A stretch of DNA of 64,000 nt from an uncultured Candidatus Melainabacteria bacterium (GCA_934757275.1 CAKVLN010000002.1:124001-188000); one strand, 5' to 3'; positions 8,613-18,710 are shown, counted from the first letter of the stretch. A program made the numbers and translations. The notes: generated from the letters alone by a model not told the origin.

Positions 8613-11600
8613 ATGAAAAAGTATAGAAACTATATAATTATTGCACTAGCAATAATAGCATTTTGTGTATCAATATGTTTTGTGCCAATTGATGCAACTA
8701 GATTTGTACCAGCGATTGAAGCACAAGTAACAAAAGACCTTGGCATTAAAATTCATATAGAAAAGCTAATTTTAAGACTTGGTCCATCACTAAAAGTAAA
8801 AGCACCTATGATGCACATGATGTACGAAGATGGACAAAAATTTGGACAATTTGATAATGTTAAATTCTTCATACCTTGGTCATCTTTATTTAGAAATGAT
8901 GTGATAGTTAAACGTCTTTATGCTGACAAACTTATAGTTAAAGTTAAGTCTAATGACAAATATTTGCCAGCACTTGTCGAACGCATGAACGCAAAAGATT
9001 TCAATGAAACACCTAATGTAACTTTAAGAACTTATAGCGTTTGTTATTATGATAAAGATTTAGAAAAACATTTTAAGGTTAATGGTACAAATTTAAACCT
9101 AACAAAATTAATTAACTACAAGAATTTAAGCTTTAAAGCTATTGGTGATTTTACCATCAACGACAAAAAATATATTTCTTATGATATTTCAGTAGTACCA
9201 AATATTGAGATGGGCGAAAAGAAAGAGTTTAACTTCAAAGAATTTATTGAACAGTTGGAAGCTCTTGATTTTCACTCTGATGTTATTGCAGACTTGAAAT
9301 TGTATAACAATTTAAACGGCGAAACTCAAATTTCTGGTTTAGTTAATATTGATAATATATCTGTTTTAGACCCTAAAAAGAAAACCCCTAAGAGTTTTAT
9401 TTATCTAACGTTCTTAGGCGACAAGATTGGAGTTTTATCTAATATTTACGCCTCCGTTGATAAAAAGGTTTATGTAGATGGCGTTATAAATAATTCTAAA
9501 AAACCATCGGTTGATTTGAAGGTTAAAACTGATGAAATCAAATTAGCAGACTTGTATCAAAAAGTTAAATTGCTTGCAGATTTCTCTAAATTAAAAGAGA
9601 TAAATTCTCTTGATGGAACGCTTAAAGCCGACTTCAACGTTAAAGGCGATTTGAGCAAAATTAAATCTGCTGGTTTCTTAAAAATTGCAAACGCCTCTGT
9701 AAAAGCTAATGGCTTAGATATTAATAAAATTGATGCTGATATTGACTTTTCTAATAACGTTATAAATATTGTAAACGCAATTGGCTATGTAAATAATGCA
9801 CCAATTATGGCTAAAGGTAAGATTGATAAAAACCTTGATATAGAACTTTTAATGAACAAGGTTGAACTTAAACACCTTTGTCCTGCTGAATTTGGAGTTA
9901 AAAATGGTGTAGCGTCCTTAGTTGCAAATCTTTCTGGTACATTAGAAAATCCTATCCACAAAGAAAATTTACAGGTAGAAAATTTCAGAGCTTTAAACAA
10001 AGATGGCAACTTGTCTTTTGCAACTTTAAAGATTGATACAAATAAAAATAATATTGCTTATATCAACAATTTGACTTTAAAACCTAAAAAGACTGAAGCA
10101 ATAAAAATGCCTTTGCTGAAATTATATATAGAAAGAGATTCGATAAAAGTTCCTGATACTAATATCTTTATGCCTAATTCAAAAATGACTGCAAAGGCTG
10201 AAATAACAAACTATAACACAAATGATTTGACGTTTAGCGTTAGCTTGAAGGGTTTTATTAATTCTCGAGATTTGATGGCACCAATTCAGTATGCAAGCGT
10301 TTATCCTGTTAAATTCGCAATTAATGGTAATAAGGAGGCTCAAAACATTTTAGCACAGGTTTTGATGGACAAAGCTCTTGTTCTTGATGAACCTTCTTTA
10401 ATCAACCTTGTATCAAAATTAGAAAATAATACTTTAAAGATAGAAGATTTGTCTATTTCTTCATTTAACGGCAAATTGTCAAACGACTTTAAAGCAAATT
10501 TAAAAGGACAAAAGAAAGTTATAATTTCTGGTAACATCGAGAATTTGCAAAATGCCGTATTGAAAAACATTAGGGTGTTTATCCCTCAACAACTTAATAT
10601 AACATTTATGGACAATGTTGCACAGGTTAAAGGCGATGTGTTTGTAAACGGAAAATTTAACAAACCAGAAATTGTTGGTCAAATAACTGTTCAAAATTTT
10701 ATAAATCAGTTCTTACAACTCGGTGCAACAAATATGACAGTTGATTTCAACAAAAATATTGCAGTTGTAAATGCTCCAATGGTAAAAATTGGCGATTCGT
10801 CAATGGGAGTAAATTCAACAATTTCAACAGATATCTCAAAAGAATTGTACGTTAAAAATATAAGTGTTAAATCAAAATACTTGAATACTGATACATTATT
10901 AATGTACAAAGATAGCCCTATTATGAAAGCATTGCCACTAAACGTTAATGAAGGTAAATTCTATTCAGAAAAGGCTTTAGCGACAATTTATAATTCACCG
11001 CTTTATCTATCTGCTTTGACGGCTGATTTTAAACTTAAAAATGACAAGTTGGAATTAAAAAATGTTTCATCAGAAATCTTTAATGGCAAACTAGCTGGTA
11101 ACATTGATTTCAACTTGAAAGATGAGAACTTCAACTCTAAAATTCAAGCAAGAGGCGTAAGCGCAGCTCCGATATTTGATATTGTATCAACTAGAAAAGA
11201 TACAATTAGCGGTGTTATGGACTTTGACACAAATATGACAGGCAACTTGAGTTCAAAACAATCCTTAAATGGTGATTTGAAATTCATTATCCATAATGGC
11301 AGAATGGGAACGTTGGGCAAATTGGAACACTTGTTGTATGCGCAAAACGTTATTGCTGATAGTATGCTTAGAACCTCTTTGAGCGTGGTAACAAAAGCTG
11401 TTACTTTGAAAGATACTGGCTTGTTTAAATACCTAAGAGGTGATATTGCAATGAAAAACGGCATCGCAAACGTTAAGATGTTGCAATCACAAGGTCCTTT
11501 AATGACATTATTCATAAAAGGTCAATATAATCCTATAACTGATTATGCAAAATTAGTTGTGCTTGGTAGGTTATCAGATGAAATTGTTTCTGGCTTAGGT

Positions 11601-11873
11601 GCTTTTGGAGATTTTTCTTTCAATAAATTGATGGTAATGTTAACAGGCGAAGATACCAAATACAACTTGTTGCCAGAAGATTTTGAGAAATTGCCACCAT
11701 TACCTACTAAAAATACGAAAGAATTTAGAAGTGTAATAAATGGCATTGTAGATAAACCTAGTTCTGTATTGTTGTTCAACTGGATATCTTATACACAAAA
11801 ATCATATAGACAAAAAGATGTTCCAATGACAGACATCAAAGTTCCAGATTTTATTGAAAGTCTGCCATACTAA
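8613..11873 (+). CDS. AsmA/TamB-like giant envelope protein
   Basis: A 1086-residue protein with one N-terminal membrane anchor (about residues 7-25) and a long beta-rich periplasmic region. Proteins of this superfamily form lipid-conducting grooves between inner and outer membrane. The N-terminus after the anchor (IEAQVTKDLGIKIHIEKLILRLGPSLKVKAP in outline) matches the AsmA opening, and the C-terminal quarter (around the GVMDFDTNMTG and GDIAMKNGIANV blocks) resembles the AsmA C-terminal domain. It starts 1 bp after the ABC ATPase stop. Assignment rests on architecture, and the precise subfamily is uncertain. Confidence 0.8.
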   Translation: MKKYRNYIIIALAIIAFCVSICFVPIDATRFVPAIEAQVTKDLGIKIHIEKLILRLGPSLKVKAPMMHMMYEDGQKFGQFDNVKFFIPWSSLFRNDVIVKRLYADKLIVKVKSNDKYLPALVERMNAKDFNETPNVTLRTYSVCYYDKDLEKHFKVNGTNLNLTKLINYKNLSFKAIGDFTINDKKYISYDISVVPNIEMGEKKEFNFKEFIEQLEALDFHSDVIADLKLYNNLNGETQISGLVNIDNISVLDPKKKTPKSFIYLTFLGDKIGVLSNIYASVDKKVYVDGVINNSKKPSVDLKVKTDEIKLADLYQKVKLLADFSKLKEINSLDGTLKADFNVKGDLSKIKSAGFLKIANASVKANGLDINKIDADIDFSNNVINIVNAIGYVNNAPIMAKGKIDKNLDIELLMNKVELKHLCPAEFGVKNGVASLVANLSGTLENPIHKENLQVENFRALNKDGNLSFATLKIDTNKNNIAYINNLTLKPKKTEAIKMPLLKLYIERDSIKVPDTNIFMPNSKMTAKAEITNYNTNDLTFSVSLKGFINSRDLMAPIQYASVYPVKFAINGNKEAQNILAQVLMDKALVLDEPSLINLVSKLENNTLKIEDLSISSFNGKLSNDFKANLKGQKKVIISGNIENLQNAVLKNIRVFIPQQLNITFMDNVAQVKGDVFVNGKFNKPEIVGQITVQNFINQFLQLGATNMTVDFNKNIAVVNAPMVKIGDSSMGVNSTISTDISKELYVKNISVKSKYLNTDTLLMYKDSPIMKALPLNVNEGKFYSEKALATIYNSPLYLSALTADFKLKNDKLELKNVSSEIFNGKLAGNIDFNLKDENFNSKIQARGVSAAPIFDIVSTRKDTISGVMDFDTNMTGNLSSKQSLNGDLKFIIHNGRMGTLGKLEHLLYAQNVIADSMLRTSLSVVTKAVTLKDTGLFKYLRGDIAMKNGIANVKMLQSQGPLMTLFIKGQYNPITDYAKLVVLGRLSDEIVSGLGAFGDFSFNKLMVMLTGEDTKYNLLPEDFEKLPPLPTKNTKEFRSVINGIVDKPSSVLLFNWISYTQKSYRQKDVPMTDIKVPDFIESLPY

Positions 11874-11882
11874 AATTATTTT

Positions 11883-11915
11883 ATGAGGTTGGGCAAAAAT
11901 GCTCAACCTCATTTA
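11883..11915. terminator. Bidirectional terminator between convergent genes
   Basis: A 13-bp stem (11883-11895 with 11900-11912, one G-U pair) between the AsmA-like gene and the convergent MFS gene, with T-rich sequence on the plus side. Confidence 0.75.
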
Positions 11916-13067
11916 TTATTTTTTATACCTTTTAAAGAAATAGAACAATAACAAAAAGCCAACAAAAGCAAAGCAAGCTCCAGGAATTGCAGTATATTTA
12001 TACCCCAAACCGTGTTCGATAGGAATACCGCCTACAAATGCGCCTAAGGCATTTCCTAGATTGAATGAGATTTGAGAAAACGATGCGCCAAGCATTTCGC
12101 CACCTTTTGCACTATTAATCAACAAAACTTGCTGTGGAGCAGACACCGCAAACAAGCAACCTGTACATATCATCATACAAATAATAGATACTATTGGGTT
12201 TTGGCTAAAGAAAAATATACAAATTAGCGAAACACAGGCTAGCAATTGAGTTAAACTTGCAACAATTGATGGGTAAAATTTGTCTGACAATTTCCCGCCC
12301 AAGAAGTTGCCAACACACATTCCAGCACCTGCCAAAATCATAATCAAAGAAACATATTGCGGTAATATACCAGAAACATTCACCAACAGTGGGTTAATAT
12401 AGCTATACCAGCAGAAAATTCCGCCATTACCCATTACAACGGCAAAAATTAAAAGCCAAGGTGCTAAATGCTTCATAAACTTGAATTGACCTCTAAAGCC
12501 TGTATCAGGCAGTGGTTTTAGGTTCGGAATAAGTTTTTTTATTGAATATAGAATTAGTAACCCAAACAAACCTATAAACACAAATATCAAACGCCATGAT
12601 ATCGAATGGCTAATCATTGTACCAATAGGAATACCAAGCAAATTTGCAAAAGTCATGCCTGCACACATTGTTGCAACAGCTTGATTTTCCTTACCCTTCT
12701 CACATAATTTGCCCGCAGAAATCGCTCCCACGCTAAAAAAGCAACCGTGAGGAAGTCCTGCAATAAATCTTATTAGACAAAAGACATGATAGTTAGTAAC
12801 AAAAGCCGTTAAAAAGTTTGACACAGTAAAAATCATCATTAACCAGAATAATATTGTTTTTAGAGGTTTTGTTCTTGCAACAATTACCAGCAGAATTGCA
12901 CCAAACACAACTCCAAGAGCATAAAATGATATAAAATTACCCGCCTCTGGAATAGAGCAGCTCATTGATTTTGCAGTATCTGGCAAAATGCCCATCATTA
13001 CATACTCAGTTAACCCTAAACCTAAAGTCCCAAGAGCCAACGGTAACAAACAAAGACTCTTTCTCAT
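11916..13067 (-). CDS. MFS exporter of the DHA1/AraJ type
   Basis: A 383-residue transporter with 12 predicted membrane helices. The opening GLTEYVMMGILPD block and the RFIAGLPHGCFFSVGAI segment in helix 4 match the AraJ/DHA1 branch, which exports sugars or drugs by proton antiport. The G-G-K-L-S-D loop between helices 8 and 9 is present (LGGKLSDKF). Single gene with its own upstream gap; substrate not predictable. Confidence 0.85.
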   Translation of the reverse strand: MRKSLCLLPLALGTLGLGLTEYVMMGILPDTAKSMSCSIPEAGNFISFYALGVVFGAILLVIVARTKPLKTILFWLMMIFTVSNFLTAFVTNYHVFCLIRFIAGLPHGCFFSVGAISAGKLCEKGKENQAVATMCAGMTFANLLGIPIGTMISHSISWRLIFVFIGLFGLLILYSIKKLIPNLKPLPDTGFRGQFKFMKHLAPWLLIFAVVMGNGGIFCWYSYINPLLVNVSGILPQYVSLIMILAGAGMCVGNFLGGKLSDKFYPSIVASLTQLLACVSLICIFFFSQNPIVSIICMMICTGCLFAVSAPQQVLLINSAKGGEMLGASFSQISFNLGNALGAFVGGIPIEHGLGYKYTAIPGACFAFVGFLLLFYFFKRYKK

Positions 13068-13216
13068 ATATTTATCCTTTTGCTATTTATACATTTTCAA
13101 AAAAAGTATAACATAAAGAAAGTTTACATTTCGACATAAAAGGTTCAGAAAAGGCAATTTTTTTAAACAAAAATACTTTATTAATATATAAGGTTAGAAA
13201 AAGGTTGTAGAAATTT

Positions 13217-13241
13217 AAAAGCTGGCAATGAGCCAGCTCTT
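13217..13241 (-). terminator. Terminator of the lpxI-lpxB operon
   Basis: On the minus strand AGCTGGC, a 5-nt loop and GCCAGCT are followed by TTTT, 4 bp after the lpxB stop. Confidence 0.7.
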
Positions 13242-13244
13242 TCT

Positions 13245-14369
13245 TTATTTATTCAATTCTTCAATTATAGAATTTGCAACCTCTTCGGCAGAATATTTAT
13301 CAGACAATTTGTCTTTAACCTTAGCAAGTTCTTTTATCATATTCTCTCTATGTTCTTTATTATAAAGATTTTTTTCTGTTTCGTAGCAAATATTTTCAAC
13401 ACTAAACTTGTGTTGAATAAGTTCTGGCACAATTTCCTCGTCCATTATAATATTTGGCAAAGACACACGCTTGATACATCTTACTAAAAGATAAATCAAA
13501 TAAATCAACCAAGGTCCACGGTATGCGATAATCATTGGTATTTGATACAAAGCAGCCTCCAAAGCAACTGTACCAGATGCCAAAATTAAAGAATCAGACA
13601 CACTCAACAAAGCTTGATTTTCGCCCTTAATAACCTTAAAATCAGTGTTTTTAATGTATTTATCAAAAACATCATCTTTCAAATTTGGAGCATGCGAAAT
13701 ACAGAATTGAACTTCTGGGTGTTTTTTTTGCAAAACCTTTGCAGCCTCTAAAAAACGTTCGCCAAAAAACTTTAATTCTAGTGGTCTAGACCCTGGAAAA
13801 ACTGATACCAACGGTCTATTAGTTTCCAAGTCATGCTTAGCAAAAAATTCCTCTTTATTAGCTTTTGGCGGCAATTGTTTCACCAAAGGGTGTCCGCAGT
13901 AATGCACATCTATACCTTCTGCCTTATAGATTTCAGGCTCAAAAGGAAATATGCACAAAACCTTATCTACATACTTTTTAATACCTTTGATGCGCCATTT
14001 TCTGCTTGCCCAAATTTGTGGTGGAATATAATGAAAAACCTTTATACCACTACCTTTTAATCTTTTCGCAACTCTTAAATTGAAAGTCCCATAATCAATT
14101 AACAACACCAAATCTGGTTTATAATCATTTAAGATATAGTCCGCAACACGTTTTTCTAAAGACAAATGGTCAACAATCATTTTGAAATTTAGTCCAAAAC
14201 CAGACATTTTTGAATGGTCACAGAAAATTTTCGCACCAGCAGACTTCAAATTTTCGCCACCAATACCTTCTGCAACAAGTTCTGGCATATTACGTTTCAA
14301 AATTTCTAAAACTTTTCCTGCATGAATATCACCAGAATATTCCCCAGTAATTATAAAAATTTTCTTCAT
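13245..14369 (-). CDS. lpxB: Lipid-A-disaccharide synthase
   Basis: A 374-residue family GT19 glycosyltransferase. It joins UDP-diacylglucosamine and lipid X into the lipid A disaccharide at the inner membrane. The opening GEYSGDIHAGK corresponds to the family's GExSGD motif. The GIKVFHYIPPQIWASRKWR block and VSVFPGSRPLE (nucleotide-binding half) are diagnostic. Length is normal. It lies 3 bp downstream of lpxI and is clearly co-transcribed. Presence of the pair shows that the organism makes lipid A. Confidence 0.95.
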   Translation of the reverse strand: MKKIFIITGEYSGDIHAGKVLEILKRNMPELVAEGIGGENLKSAGAKIFCDHSKMSGFGLNFKMIVDHLSLEKRVADYILNDYKPDLVLLIDYGTFNLRVAKRLKGSGIKVFHYIPPQIWASRKWRIKGIKKYVDKVLCIFPFEPEIYKAEGIDVHYCGHPLVKQLPPKANKEEFFAKHDLETNRPLVSVFPGSRPLELKFFGERFLEAAKVLQKKHPEVQFCISHAPNLKDDVFDKYIKNTDFKVIKGENQALLSVSDSLILASGTVALEAALYQIPMIIAYRGPWLIYLIYLLVRCIKRVSLPNIIMDEEIVPELIQHKFSVENICYETEKNLYNKEHRENMIKELAKVKDKLSDKYSAEEVANSIIEELNK

Positions 14370-14372
14370 AAA

Positions 14373-15188
14373 TTATACTGCCATCACAACAATATTGTGT
14401 TTATTTGCGTACTTAATAACTTCTTCTCTATCAACAATAATAGTTTCACCAGCTTCAACTGCAATCAAATCTGCTTTGTACTTGTGCATAGTTTTAAGAG
14501 TTTTTAAACCAATAGCAGGAATATCAAATCTCTTATCTTGAGAAGGTTTTGCAACTTTGATAACTCTTGAATTTCGTTTTGCAATCTTACAGCCACGTTT
14601 GATACATTTATCTGTACCTTCAATTGCCTCAACCGCCATAACCATTTTATCTTTAATGATTACAGACTGACCAACATCTAGTTTGCCAGTTTCTTTTGCA
14701 AGCCAATATCCATAATTTACGTCATCAACTTGTTCTTGAGTTGGCTGAACCTTACCCAAAACGCCTGATGGAATCATTAGATTTTTGATAAATAATGTCT
14801 GATCTAGAATAGTTACACCAATTTTTTCCAATTCTTCAATAATCATTAACATAACTTTATCATCGTTTAATCTGATAGCCTTCTTGATAAAATCTAAGGC
14901 TCTAGCATCAAATTTTGGTCGTTTTATCAAGATAGTCTTGCTAACTTTGCCTAGAAAAGTTATTTGCTTGATACCTTCTGCTTTTAAAGTGTCTTCTATC
15001 TTTTGCACCTCTCCTGGGCAAAAAGAATAAACTTTTGAACAATATTTCTTTAATTGAGCATAATTATCATTTGATAATGAAATTGCTACAACATCAAATC
15101 CGTTTTCCTTAGCATATTGAGCCATTTTTACAGGTAAAAGACCATCACCTGCGATTAAACCTTGTTTTTGTTCTAATGCTACTGACAT
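14373..15188 (-). CDS. lpxI: UDP-2,3-diacylglucosamine pyrophosphatase, LpxI type
   Basis: A 271-residue LpxI protein (former DUF1009). It hydrolyses UDP-2,3-diacylglucosamine to lipid X, replacing LpxH. The LIAGDGLLPVKMAQYAKENG opening, the DQTLFIKNLMIP block with VLGKVQPT, and the C-terminal VKVAKPSQDKRFDIPAIG segment are family hallmarks. It is directly followed by lpxB, the next step of the pathway, a common pairing in cyanobacteria-related and alphaproteobacterial genomes. Confidence 0.93.
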   Translation of the reverse strand: MSVALEQKQGLIAGDGLLPVKMAQYAKENGFDVVAISLSNDNYAQLKKYCSKVYSFCPGEVQKIEDTLKAEGIKQITFLGKVSKTILIKRPKFDARALDFIKKAIRLNDDKVMLMIIEELEKIGVTILDQTLFIKNLMIPSGVLGKVQPTQEQVDDVNYGYWLAKETGKLDVGQSVIIKDKMVMAVEAIEGTDKCIKRGCKIAKRNSRVIKVAKPSQDKRFDIPAIGLKTLKTMHKYKADLIAVEAGETIIVDREEVIKYANKHNIVVMAV

Positions 15189-15273
15189 TATTAAATTATT
15201 CCTCCAACTTTTTCCTTATAATACTATAAACATGCCAAAGTTTGAAGAAAAGTGTTAAGTTTGTTTAAATTAA

Positions 15274-15300
15274 AAAAGAGCACCCATTTGAGGTGCTCTT
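15274..15300 (-). terminator. Terminator after the minus-strand upstream region of lpxI (end of diguanylate cyclase gene)
   Basis: On the minus strand AAGAGCACC and GGTGCTCTT form a 9-bp stem followed by a T run, just past the stop of the GGDEF gene at 15307. Confidence 0.75.
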
Positions 15301-15306
15301 CTAAAA

Positions 15307-16179
15307 CTACATTTCCAAATTCATTTGAGAGAATTGAATAATCTTATTTTTGCCTCTATGCTTAGCATTATACAAAGCGTGTTCAGCATATCGAATAACA
15401 GTGTTTGCGTCCTCTTCAACATCTGGCATGCAAGGGTAAGTTGAAATACCACCAGAAATTGTTACCTTGTGAGGTTCTTCTTCACCTGCTGGAATAAATT
15501 CCATTTTTTCGACTTCTCTTCTGAATCTTTCACCAAACAAGAAAGCGTTTTCTTCAGATGTATTTGGAAGTACTAACAAAAATTCTTCGTCGCCATAACG
15601 TGTTAGAATATCTTCTTTTCTAATCATTGCATTTAATTTATTTGCAATCTTAGTTAATAAGATATCACCCCATTCATAGCCATACATATCATTTACAACC
15701 TTGAAGAAATCTAGGTCAAACAAAATGCAAGACAACTTAGTGCCATATCTTCTTGAACGAGAAATTTCTTCTTCTAAACGTTCTTGTAAGTATTTTCTAT
15801 TATGTAAACCAGTTAAATCATCAGTTGTAGAAACTCTTTCCAACTTGTCTTTAATCGCTTTAATCTTCAATAGCGCATTAACACGAACTATCAACTCGTC
15901 AGTATTTGCAGGGTCTTTAATAAAGTCAAAACCTTCTGCTCTTACAGTAACATCTCTTCTTGTTGGGCCAAAGAATAAAATTGGACAAGGGAATTTATTT
16001 GTCATCAAAGCATCTTTAGCCAAATCAATATTTTCAACAATCATTAAAGAAGGATTGATTACTGCATAATCCTTCATATTATCAATAGATAAAACTTTAA
16101 CCTCAACTTCATCAATATCCATCAACTTAGCTTGCAATTCTGGCATAGGTTTTGTTGAATAAATTACAATATTGCTCAT
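15307..16179 (-). CDS. GGDEF protein with degenerate receiver domain (variant GDEEF)
   Basis: A 290-residue soluble protein. Residues 1-105 look like a response-regulator fold without obvious phospho-acceptor Asp placement. Residues about 115-285 form a GGDEF domain of the kind that makes cyclic di-GMP. FDLDFFKVVNDMYG and the C-terminal GGIS and AEHALYNAKHRGKN blocks are typical. The active-site loop reads RYGDEEF, so the second Gly of GGDEF/GGEEF is Asp. Activity is therefore doubtful. Start at 16179 is chosen because GAGGAAA precedes it; an upstream ATG would bury that ribosome site inside the coding region. Confidence 0.85.
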   Translation of the reverse strand: MSNIVIYSTKPMPELQAKLMDIDEVEVKVLSIDNMKDYAVINPSLMIVENIDLAKDALMTNKFPCPILFFGPTRRDVTVRAEGFDFIKDPANTDELIVRVNALLKIKAIKDKLERVSTTDDLTGLHNRKYLQERLEEEISRSRRYGTKLSCILFDLDFFKVVNDMYGYEWGDILLTKIANKLNAMIRKEDILTRYGDEEFLLVLPNTSEENAFLFGERFRREVEKMEFIPAGEEEPHKVTISGGISTYPCMPDVEEDANTVIRYAEHALYNAKHRGKNKIIQFSQMNLEM

Positions 16180-16262
16180 ATATTTTCCTCTCATTTATTT
16201 AACTTATTAATATACTTATAATACACTATTTGTAACATATTGTAAAGATTATTTTTAATTAA

Positions 16263-16297
16263 AAAAAAAGACGTACTTCTTGTGTAGTACGTCTTTT
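16263..16297 (-). terminator. Terminator after the DegT aminotransferase gene
   Basis: On the minus strand AAAAGACGTACT pairs with AGTACGTCTTTT around an 8-nt loop, followed by a T run; 18 bp past the aminotransferase stop. Confidence 0.8.
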
Positions 16298-16315
16298 ACA
16301 ATTTTATCCTAAAAC

Positions 16316-17434
16316 CTAAGCTAATGCTTTTGATTTTTCTATGCAACTTATCAATGTTGATGCAACAGTTTTTTGTTCTTCTAATGTTAGTTCTGGGAAC
16401 ATTGGAAGAGAAATAACCATTTCTGTATCTTTTTCAGTGTTTGGAAGCATTCCCTTAGTCCAGCCAAGATGAGCATGAACTTTCTGTAGATGTAATGGAA
16501 CAGGATAGTAAAGCATTGCGCCAATACCAGCTTCTTGCAACATTTTATGAATGTTATCTCTGTTAGGAATTTTAACTGTGTATTGGTGGTATACGCAATA
16601 AGTATCAGCCAATTCAGTTGGAGTTTGAATATCAGGACAACCAGCTAACAATTCATTATAAGTTTTAGCATGTGCTCTTCTTTCCTTGTTCCACTCATCA
16701 ATGTAGTTCAATTTAATTCTCAAAATTGCTGCTTGAATTTCGTCTAAACGAGAGTTTACGCCGATTTCGTCGTGGTAATATCTAACTGCGCCACCGTGGT
16801 TACGAAGAGCTATAATTCTATTCTTCAAGTTTTCGCTATTAACAGTAATTAAACCGCCATCACCCATACCACCTAAGTTTTTTGTTGGGTAGAAGCTATA
16901 ACAACCAATATCACCAAATGTACCTACTTTTTGTCCTTTATATTCCGCACCAATAGCTTGACAACAGTCTTCAATTACATACAAGTTGTGACGTTTAGCG
17001 ATATCCATAATAGCGTCCATATCACAAGGTTGACCATATAAATGAACTGGAATAATTGCCTTAGTCTTTGGTGTAATTCTTTCTTCGATTTTCTTAGGGT
17101 CAATATTGAAAGTATCAGCATCAATATCAGCAAATACAGGAGTTGCGCCAACGATACCAATAGCTTCTGTAGTAGCTACAAATGTGAAGGCAGTTGTAAT
17201 AACTTCATCACCTACACCTATATCTAATGCTCTTAATGCTAAGTGTAGCGCATCTGTACCTGAGTTTAATGCAACAGTATAGTTGCAACCGATATATTTT
17301 GCTAACTCAACTTCTAATGCTTTACAGTTTGGTCCTAAAATATATGAACCTGAACGTAAAACTTCACATACTGCTTTTTCAACTTCTGCCCCTATTTTAG
17401 CATATTGTCTTTTTGAATCTAAAATTGGTATCAT
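16316..17434 (-). CDS. DegT/DnrJ/EryC1/StrS sugar aminotransferase
   Basis: A 372-residue PLP enzyme that transaminates nucleotide-linked keto-sugars for surface glycans. PLP-binding Lys185 sits in SFYPTKNLGGMGDGG, with Asp156 in VIEDCCQA and the NSGTDALHLAL phosphate-binding region at 57-67. Length and motifs fit the WbpE/DegT group. Strong ribosome site AGGAGG before ATG. No other nucleotide-sugar gene is adjacent, so the glycan cannot be named. Confidence 0.92.
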   Translation of the reverse strand: MIPILDSKRQYAKIGAEVEKAVCEVLRSGSYILGPNCKALEVELAKYIGCNYTVALNSGTDALHLALRALDIGVGDEVITTAFTFVATTEAIGIVGATPVFADIDADTFNIDPKKIEERITPKTKAIIPVHLYGQPCDMDAIMDIAKRHNLYVIEDCCQAIGAEYKGQKVGTFGDIGCYSFYPTKNLGGMGDGGLITVNSENLKNRIIALRNHGGAVRYYHDEIGVNSRLDEIQAAILRIKLNYIDEWNKERRAHAKTYNELLAGCPDIQTPTELADTYCVYHQYTVKIPNRDNIHKMLQEAGIGAMLYYPVPLHLQKVHAHLGWTKGMLPNTEKDTEMVISLPMFPELTLEEQKTVASTLISCIEKSKALA

Positions 17435-17512
17435 AATATCCTCCTATTCTTTCTCTCTATATATTAATAGTAACACACACAATCTAAGCCTTTATATAAT
17501 CTTAACTCCGAA

Positions 17513-18481
17513 CTAGTTATATGACAAAACTAGACCAATTACAAGCAACAAGGTGTAATAAATCGTAAGATTTCTTGCTTGATACATTCTTATCATAAAA
17601 CTAGGTGCGCCACGCATTTCCTCCATTGGGAAGTGGTACCACTTATGCTTTGGAATTGAGTCCGAGTTTACCGAATAATCTACCATAGATTTATACAAGT
17701 CTAAAGCTAGTGGAATTGTTAACCAAGACAACAAAACTTGCCAATCCGCAATATCCAAAATGCATAAAATCAGAGGTGAAATATAAGCAAGAATAATCAA
17801 CCACTTTAAAACGATTAACGAATCTAACGGTGAATCAAACATATTTGCAATTGTATTGTGACCTTCATTTATATCATATTCAAAGTCCATTACAGTATGG
17901 ATATAGAGTAAAATCACAGTTATTATCATTGTAGGAATTGATAAGACAAAAACCTCCCAAGAATAAGTTTTTGTCATCACATAATAAACACCACCAAACA
18001 AAGCTGGTCCATAAGCAATTGCAATTACAACTTCTGATAATCTTATTTTTGATAAAAACGAATATGAAATAGCAATTATTCCACCTATCAGAGCATAATA
18101 CAAAACTCCAATTCCACATTTAAAGTAGAAAAATATTCCGATTAAAGCAGCAATAAACAAATATGAACCTGCCCAATAAAGGATTTCTCTTTCCTTAATT
18201 AAACCAGAGATTAAATATCTGCATTTTGTTTTTTGCGAGTTTTTCAAATACTCTTTTTTATCAAAATTCACTTGCTTGATTAAAGTTTTGTAATCAAAAT
18301 AATCGTCAAGAACATTGGTTGCTAAATGCACTAAACATACACCTATCAAGGCTAATACGCCATAAGCGACATTACCTGCCACTGTTAAAGAATACACAAA
18401 AATCACAAGCCAAGACATAATTGTCATCGGAAGCGAAAAAATTCTAGAACACTCAAACATAATCGGTAATTTATTTAACAT
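17513..18481 (-). CDS. UbiA-family prenyltransferase (MenA-like)
   Basis: A 322-residue integral membrane protein with about nine helices. The two Asp-rich Mg-prenyl-diphosphate sites are visible: N56-x2-D59-D60-x2-D63 and a second D-x3-D motif (DFEYDINEG). These enzymes attach isoprenoid chains to aromatic acceptors such as dihydroxynaphthoate or hydroxybenzoate. MenA-type is the best guess from the Asp motifs, but no other quinone gene is near. Between the two motifs there is a Lys-rich cytoplasmic insert (KKEYLKNSQKTKCRYLI). Confidence 0.8.
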   Translation of the reverse strand: MLNKLPIMFECSRIFSLPMTIMSWLVIFVYSLTVAGNVAYGVLALIGVCLVHLATNVLDDYFDYKTLIKQVNFDKKEYLKNSQKTKCRYLISGLIKEREILYWAGSYLFIAALIGIFFYFKCGIGVLYYALIGGIIAISYSFLSKIRLSEVVIAIAYGPALFGGVYYVMTKTYSWEVFVLSIPTMIITVILLYIHTVMDFEYDINEGHNTIANMFDSPLDSLIVLKWLIILAYISPLILCILDIADWQVLLSWLTIPLALDLYKSMVDYSVNSDSIPKHKWYHFPMEEMRGAPSFMIRMYQARNLTIYYTLLLVIGLVLSYN

Positions 18482-18531
18482 AAAACAATGTTAGCACAAA
18501 TATGTTTGTTAATTAATCACTCTTTTAGGGA

Positions 18532-18655
18532 ATAAAAAAAAAGAGCTATAAAAGCTCTTAAAAATCCATACTATAAGCATCAAAAAGATTTAATACAATT
18601 ATTAAAGCTTATAAGTCATAAATTGTCGATTACCCAACTCGGCTATATATAAAAA
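18532..18655 (-). ncRNA. Candidate small RNA element, copy 1
   Basis: Non-coding stretch between the symporter terminator and the UbiA gene. Reading on the minus strand it has a 5' part, a hairpin (GCTTAT/ATAAGC stem at 18573-18578 and 18607-18612) enclosing an AT-rich loop, and a terminator hairpin with a nine-T run (18534-18559). The loop segment at 18579-18595 matches 16 of 17 bases of the copy near 22.8 kb. It could be an independent RNA or a leader of the next gene. The transcription start is not defined. Confidence 0.4.
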
Positions 18656-18657
18656 TC

Positions 18658-18690
18658 TAAAGGGCGGAGCAAAGCTCCGCCCTTTAGATT
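18658..18690 (-). terminator. Terminator of the dicarboxylate symporter gene
   Basis: GC-rich 12-bp inverted repeat (AAAGGGCGGAGC / GCTCCGCCCTTT) around a 3-nt loop, 21 bp past the symporter stop, T-rich on the minus strand. Confidence 0.75.
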
Positions 18691-18710
18691 AAATCAATTT
18701 AATTAACAAA

